A DNA stretch of 64,000 nucleotides from NCBI GenBank assembly GCA_964498255.1, contig CAZCGW010000006.1:1-64000 (forward strand), read 5' to 3'. This document shows positions 61,154-64,000 of the stretch, piece after piece. The stretch comes from Fluviibacter sp964498255 (lineage in GTDB: Bacteria; Pseudomonadota; Gammaproteobacteria; Burkholderiales; Rhodocyclaceae). The notes below the pieces were generated by a model. The model saw only the letters and a program-made list of their open reading frames with translations. It did no database searches and was not told the origin of the DNA. Numbering within the stretch: position 1 is the stretch's first letter; every line of letters starts with the position of its first letter. The position numbers and the translations under genes were made by a program.

Positions 61154-62050
61154 ATGACTATTCCAGACTTCCCTATAGCGCTTGCCCCGGAAATCGCCCG
61201 TAACGTCAGCGCCGCCCTCGCCGAAGATATTGGTGCTGGTGACCTCACAGCAGAACTGGTGCCTGCGAGCAACAGCAGCATTGCAACGGTGATCGTGCGT
61301 GAACCCGCCGTCATTTGCGGCATCCCCTGGTTTAACCGTTGTTTTGCCGAGATTGATGCCAGCATCCAAATCAACTGGCTGGTCAAAGAAGGTGATCATG
61401 TCGGACCAGACACCCTACTCTGTGAGATTCACGGCAAATCACGTGCCCTGCTTTCGGGCGAACGAGCTGCCCTGAATTTTCTGCAACTACTCTCTGGCGT
61501 TGCCACACGTGCAGCCACTTTCGTGGACACCATCAAAGGTACCAAAGCACAGATCGTCGATACCCGCAAAACCATTCCCGGCCTACGTTTCGCGCAGAAA
61601 TATGCCGTTCGTGTCGGCGGTGGTGGCAACCATCGCCTTGCCCTATGGGATGCCATTCTGATTAAAGAAAACCACATCCTTGCGGCCGGAGGCATTACGT
61701 CGGCGGTTAAAGCGGCCAAGGCAGTTGCCGATCAGCACAAAGATCGCTGCCGCTTTATTCAGGTAGAGGTTGAATCGATTGCTGAACTGGATGAAGCACT
61801 CGCCGCTGGGGCCGACTTCTTGTTACTCGACAACTTCGATCTGGCCATGATGCGTGAAGGCGTTGCCCATCGCAATGCCTGGGCTACAAAAACCGGCACC
61901 CAGGCAAAACTCGAAGCATCCGGTGGCGTCAGCCTGGATACGGTGCGCGCCATTGCCGAAACCGGCGTCGATCGGATCTCGATTGGTGGCCTCACCAAAG
62001 ACGTCCGCGCTATTGATCTCTCGATGCGCTTTAAAGACGCACCCGTTTAA
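61154..62050 (+). CDS. nadC: Nicotinate-nucleotide pyrophosphorylase
   Basis: 298-residue quinolinate phosphoribosyltransferase of de novo NAD synthesis. Key motifs: ERAALNFLQLLSGVATR, VDTRKTIPGLRFAQKYAV, GGGGNHRLAL, and the C-terminal LEASGGVSLDTVRAIAETGVDRISIGGLT split across the phosphate-binding loop. One base after the NAD(P)HX repair gene. Confidence 0.96.
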   Translation: MTIPDFPIALAPEIARNVSAALAEDIGAGDLTAELVPASNSSIATVIVREPAVICGIPWFNRCFAEIDASIQINWLVKEGDHVGPDTLLCEIHGKSRALLSGERAALNFLQLLSGVATRAATFVDTIKGTKAQIVDTRKTIPGLRFAQKYAVRVGGGGNHRLALWDAILIKENHILAAGGITSAVKAAKAVADQHKDRCRFIQVEVESIAELDEALAAGADFLLLDNFDLAMMREGVAHRNAWATKTGTQAKLEASGGVSLDTVRAIAETGVDRISIGGLTKDVRAIDLSMRFKDAPV

Positions 62051-62079
62051 TTTTTAAAACACCGCTCACAGGAAACACC

Positions 62080-62457
62080 ATGTCGAATGCACCAAACGAC
62101 CTCCGATACTCTGCCGAACACCAATGGGCACGCCGTGACGATAGCGGCACCATCACCGTAGGCATTACTGATCACGCACAGGAAACCCTGGGCGATCTGG
62201 TCTTTGTGCAACTCCCGGAAGTGGGCGCCGAAGTGACTGCGGGCAAAGAAGTGGCCACCGTAGAATCGGTTAAAACCGCCTCGGACGTCTTCGCGCCCAT
62301 GAGCGGCAAGATTATTGCCATTAACGAGGCTGCTGCGGACGCACCCGAAAGCATTAACGAAGATGCCTACAGCGCCTGGCTCTTCAAGATTCAGCCGAGC
62401 AACCCGGCTGAATACGATGCACTAATGACGGCAGATGCTTATCTGGCTGCCAATTAA
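62080..62457 (+). CDS. gcvH: Glycine cleavage system H protein
   Basis: 125-residue lipoyl carrier. Lipoylated lysine K65 in VESVKTASDVFAPMSG. N-terminal YSAEHQWARRDDSGTITVGITDHAQ is typical. CAGGAAACACC precedes the ATG. gcvT and gcvP are not adjacent, which is unusual but known. Ends within 4 bp of the convergent FUSC-type gene. Confidence 0.96.
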   Translation: MSNAPNDLRYSAEHQWARRDDSGTITVGITDHAQETLGDLVFVQLPEVGAEVTAGKEVATVESVKTASDVFAPMSGKIIAINEAAADAPESINEDAYSAWLFKIQPSNPAEYDALMTADAYLAAN

Positions 62458-63269
62458 AAAGTAGTCGCTGACGCTCGGGCTAGCTTGACGGTTGTCACGT
62501 TTAGCAACTGCTCAATCCGGCGCATAACCACTGTAGGCTCATCAATCAGCAGATGTACTGCGCGCCTGTTCAGCAAGGCAACTTTTCTAGCGTACTGCAA
62601 TACGGCGCTATTGTCAGTGCCCAACGTTTGGTGCGCCGTTTCAAGATAACTTTTAAGCGCGCTGGTATTTGCTGCAATATCCGCCGCGCATTTATAGGCG
62701 CTGGACAACGTAGGATTGGCCACATATTCCTGCAAGGTCTTTTGCAGCTTCCCGAGCGTTTCAGCACTCTCTTCATACAGTTCAAGATTTGAATTGCTAT
62801 TGCCGAATACAAACCGTTGCATCAGAAGAAAAATCAGCACTCCCACAAAAACCCCCATTGCCCGATCTACCAGAAACATCACCGGGGTTAAACTTGTGTA
62901 GGGCATATTCATGTAGCTGAAACCTAGGCAGGTAGCCAGGGTAATCATAATGATGAAGTGCCGATACGACTTGGTCGCCATGAATCCGACAATGAAGCCA
63001 ACAATCACGCCCAGCACCGGAAAATGTGATGGGTTAAATTTCAGGTAATACTCAACAGCACAGGTAATAACCAGCCCAATGAGTGTCCCCAAGAAACGAA
63101 ACTGTGCTTTTTGCACACTCAGAAACGTACTAAATGGTGCAGCGACTGCAGTCGTTGAAATGACGACCCAGATACCATGCTGCCAGTTGGTTAACTGATA
63201 AAACAGAAAAGAGACCGCTATCAGCATAGTGATCTGGCTAGCGCGATTTCGGGTAGCTAGGCTTTGCAT
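62454..63269 (-). CDS. FUSC-type membrane protein, C-terminal half
   Basis: 271 residues. Five or six transmembrane helices (from about 12 to 148, including WQHGIWVVISTTAVAAPFST and GTLIGLVIT), then a soluble helical tail (YEESAETLGKLQKTLQEYV). The GIWVVIST...RFLGTLIG pattern is the second membrane domain of fusaric-acid-resistance/YccS-like efflux proteins. It overlaps the upstream partner by 13 nt in another frame, so the two are either natural subunits or a frame-shifted single gene. Confidence 0.78.
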   Translation of the reverse strand: MQSLATRNRASQITMLIAVSFLFYQLTNWQHGIWVVISTTAVAAPFSTFLSVQKAQFRFLGTLIGLVITCAVEYYLKFNPSHFPVLGVIVGFIVGFMATKSYRHFIIMITLATCLGFSYMNMPYTSLTPVMFLVDRAMGVFVGVLIFLLMQRFVFGNSNSNLELYEESAETLGKLQKTLQEYVANPTLSSAYKCAADIAANTSALKSYLETAHQTLGTDNSAVLQYARKVALLNRRAVHLLIDEPTVVMRRIEQLLNVTTVKLARASATTF

Positions 63270-64000
63270 TGGTTATAGCCGACCACAAGGTTTGCAAACA
63301 TGGTGTATGCAGCAGCATTTATTGCTTTAAGACGTTGCGCATTAACGCTATTCAGTGGGCATTCCACGTTAGCCTGAATGGCGACAATCAGTTCGGAAAG
63401 AACCGATCTGCCAAGCACTTGCGCTTCAGCATTCAATCCCGCAGAGCGCATGAACTCATTCTGAAAATGAATAATAGCTTCGTACAGTATGCGATAGCGT
63501 TCTGGAAGCAATGATAGTCGGCTATGAATCACAGAGAGCGCCGCCAGAACGCCAGGGTTACTATTTTTGTAATCCTTGTTACCCACATTAACGACATCAG
63601 ACTCCAGAATGCGAATGAACGCGCTCTTGAAGATATTCGTCGTCAAATCTGGAAAGAACAGGATCGTGATTACGCCTGCCAACCCGAAAGCGAAAAAATA
63701 TAAATAGCTATTGGCAGCCGCCGTAAAATCCGTTGCACCACCACTCGAACTCACAATACCGAACATGATCATCAGAGAGGGGATAACTGCCGCCTTTGGG
63801 TTTGCCACCATGAAGCGCAAAGACAGATAGCTAAAAGCCATGACCAAGGCAAATAACCCCCATCTGAAATAAGAGAACATCTGAAAAATAATCATCGAAG
63901 ATGCGAGCAGAAAAACAATGCCGACGAAGCTAGCCACTTTCTTGGCTCGAGTCGGCAGAGGCAGCACTTCCGATGCCAAGGTACCGATCAGCGTAATCAT
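63257..64000 (-). CDS. FUSC-type membrane protein, N-terminal half (may be partial)
   Basis: At least 247 residues. Hydrophobic helices over about 20-130 (SMIIFQMFSYFRWGLFALVMAF region), then a long soluble helical part (RILESDVVNVGNKDY to the end). The first ATG in the window is at its very edge (64000), so a longer N-terminus may lie outside. Its order (membrane domain, then cytoplasmic helices) mirrors the first half of FUSC proteins. It terminates with TAG inside the start of the following half. Confidence 0.65.
   Translation of the reverse strand: MITLIGTLASEVLPLPTRAKKVASFVGIVFLLASSMIIFQMFSYFRWGLFALVMAFSYLSLRFMVANPKAAVIPSLMIMFGIVSSSGGATDFTAAANSYLYFFAFGLAGVITILFFPDLTTNIFKSAFIRILESDVVNVGNKDYKNSNPGVLAALSVIHSRLSLLPERYRILYEAIIHFQNEFMRSAGLNAEAQVLGRSVLSELIVAIQANVECPLNSVNAQRLKAINAAAYTMFANLVVGYNQCKA

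Overview
The window reads as a gene-dense chromosomal segment of a Gram-negative bacterium, most likely a betaproteobacterium of moderate GC. The evidence is lipid A biosynthesis (lpxH), Bam and Lol-type lipoproteins, the surE-pcm-nlpD-rpoS cluster, a short H-NS-type protein, a DUF2863 gene and the full bioA-F-H-C-D set. Within the betaproteobacteria I would guess a Rhodocyclales-like lineage, with low confidence. There is no prophage, CRISPR array or large island. The only clear mobile element is one complete IS30-family insertion (18153-19199).

Layout. 1-2 kb: a PhzF-family gene and a HigBA-like toxin-antitoxin operon, followed by an overlooked 49-codon basic ORF. 2-7 kb: MFS transporter, cysS, ppiB, lpxH, a Bax-inhibitor-1 membrane protein and a small unknown gene. 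7-12 kb: rlmD, an Ala/Pro-rich lipoprotein, and dapA-bamC-MBL hydrolase. 12-18 kb: histone-deacetylase-like hydrolase, a lytic transglycosylase, surE-pcm-nlpD-rpoS, and an H-NS homologue with the IS30 copy just upstream. 19-27 kb: the translation cluster tRNA-Val, thrS, infC, rpmI, rplT, pheS, pheT, ihfA, merR-like and tRNA-Pro, all on the minus strand. infC appears to start at the rare codon ATA.

27-45 kb is a carbon-assimilation block. A tightly packed minus-strand operon encodes a sodium/solute-symporter-type histidine kinase, a receiver-only response regulator, a membrane PAS protein whose kinase domain has lost its phospho-acceptor histidine and is fused to a complete DEDDh exonuclease, a DUF294 nucleotidyltransferase-like protein, an SSF transporter and its DUF4212 small subunit. 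It lies directly downstream of acetyl-CoA synthetase. The other side of the acs promoter region carries an oxygen-labile class I fumarase behind a perfect FNR/Anr-type palindrome. Glutamate racemase, an outer-membrane-like protein, a potassium-channel-like protein, propionyl-CoA synthetase and transaldolase follow. This block looks like short-chain fatty acid sensing, uptake and activation feeding the TCA cycle.

46-55 kb: YkgJ-like, PIN-domain, yaaA and DUF2863 genes, the biotin operon, yciB, yciI and a parvulin-type PPIase. 55-64 kb: purL, NAD(P)HX repair enzyme, nadC, gcvH, and two overlapping halves of a FUSC-type membrane protein running off the right edge.

All identifications come from reading motifs and gene order. 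No database search was possible, so names reflect family recognition and not measured homology.
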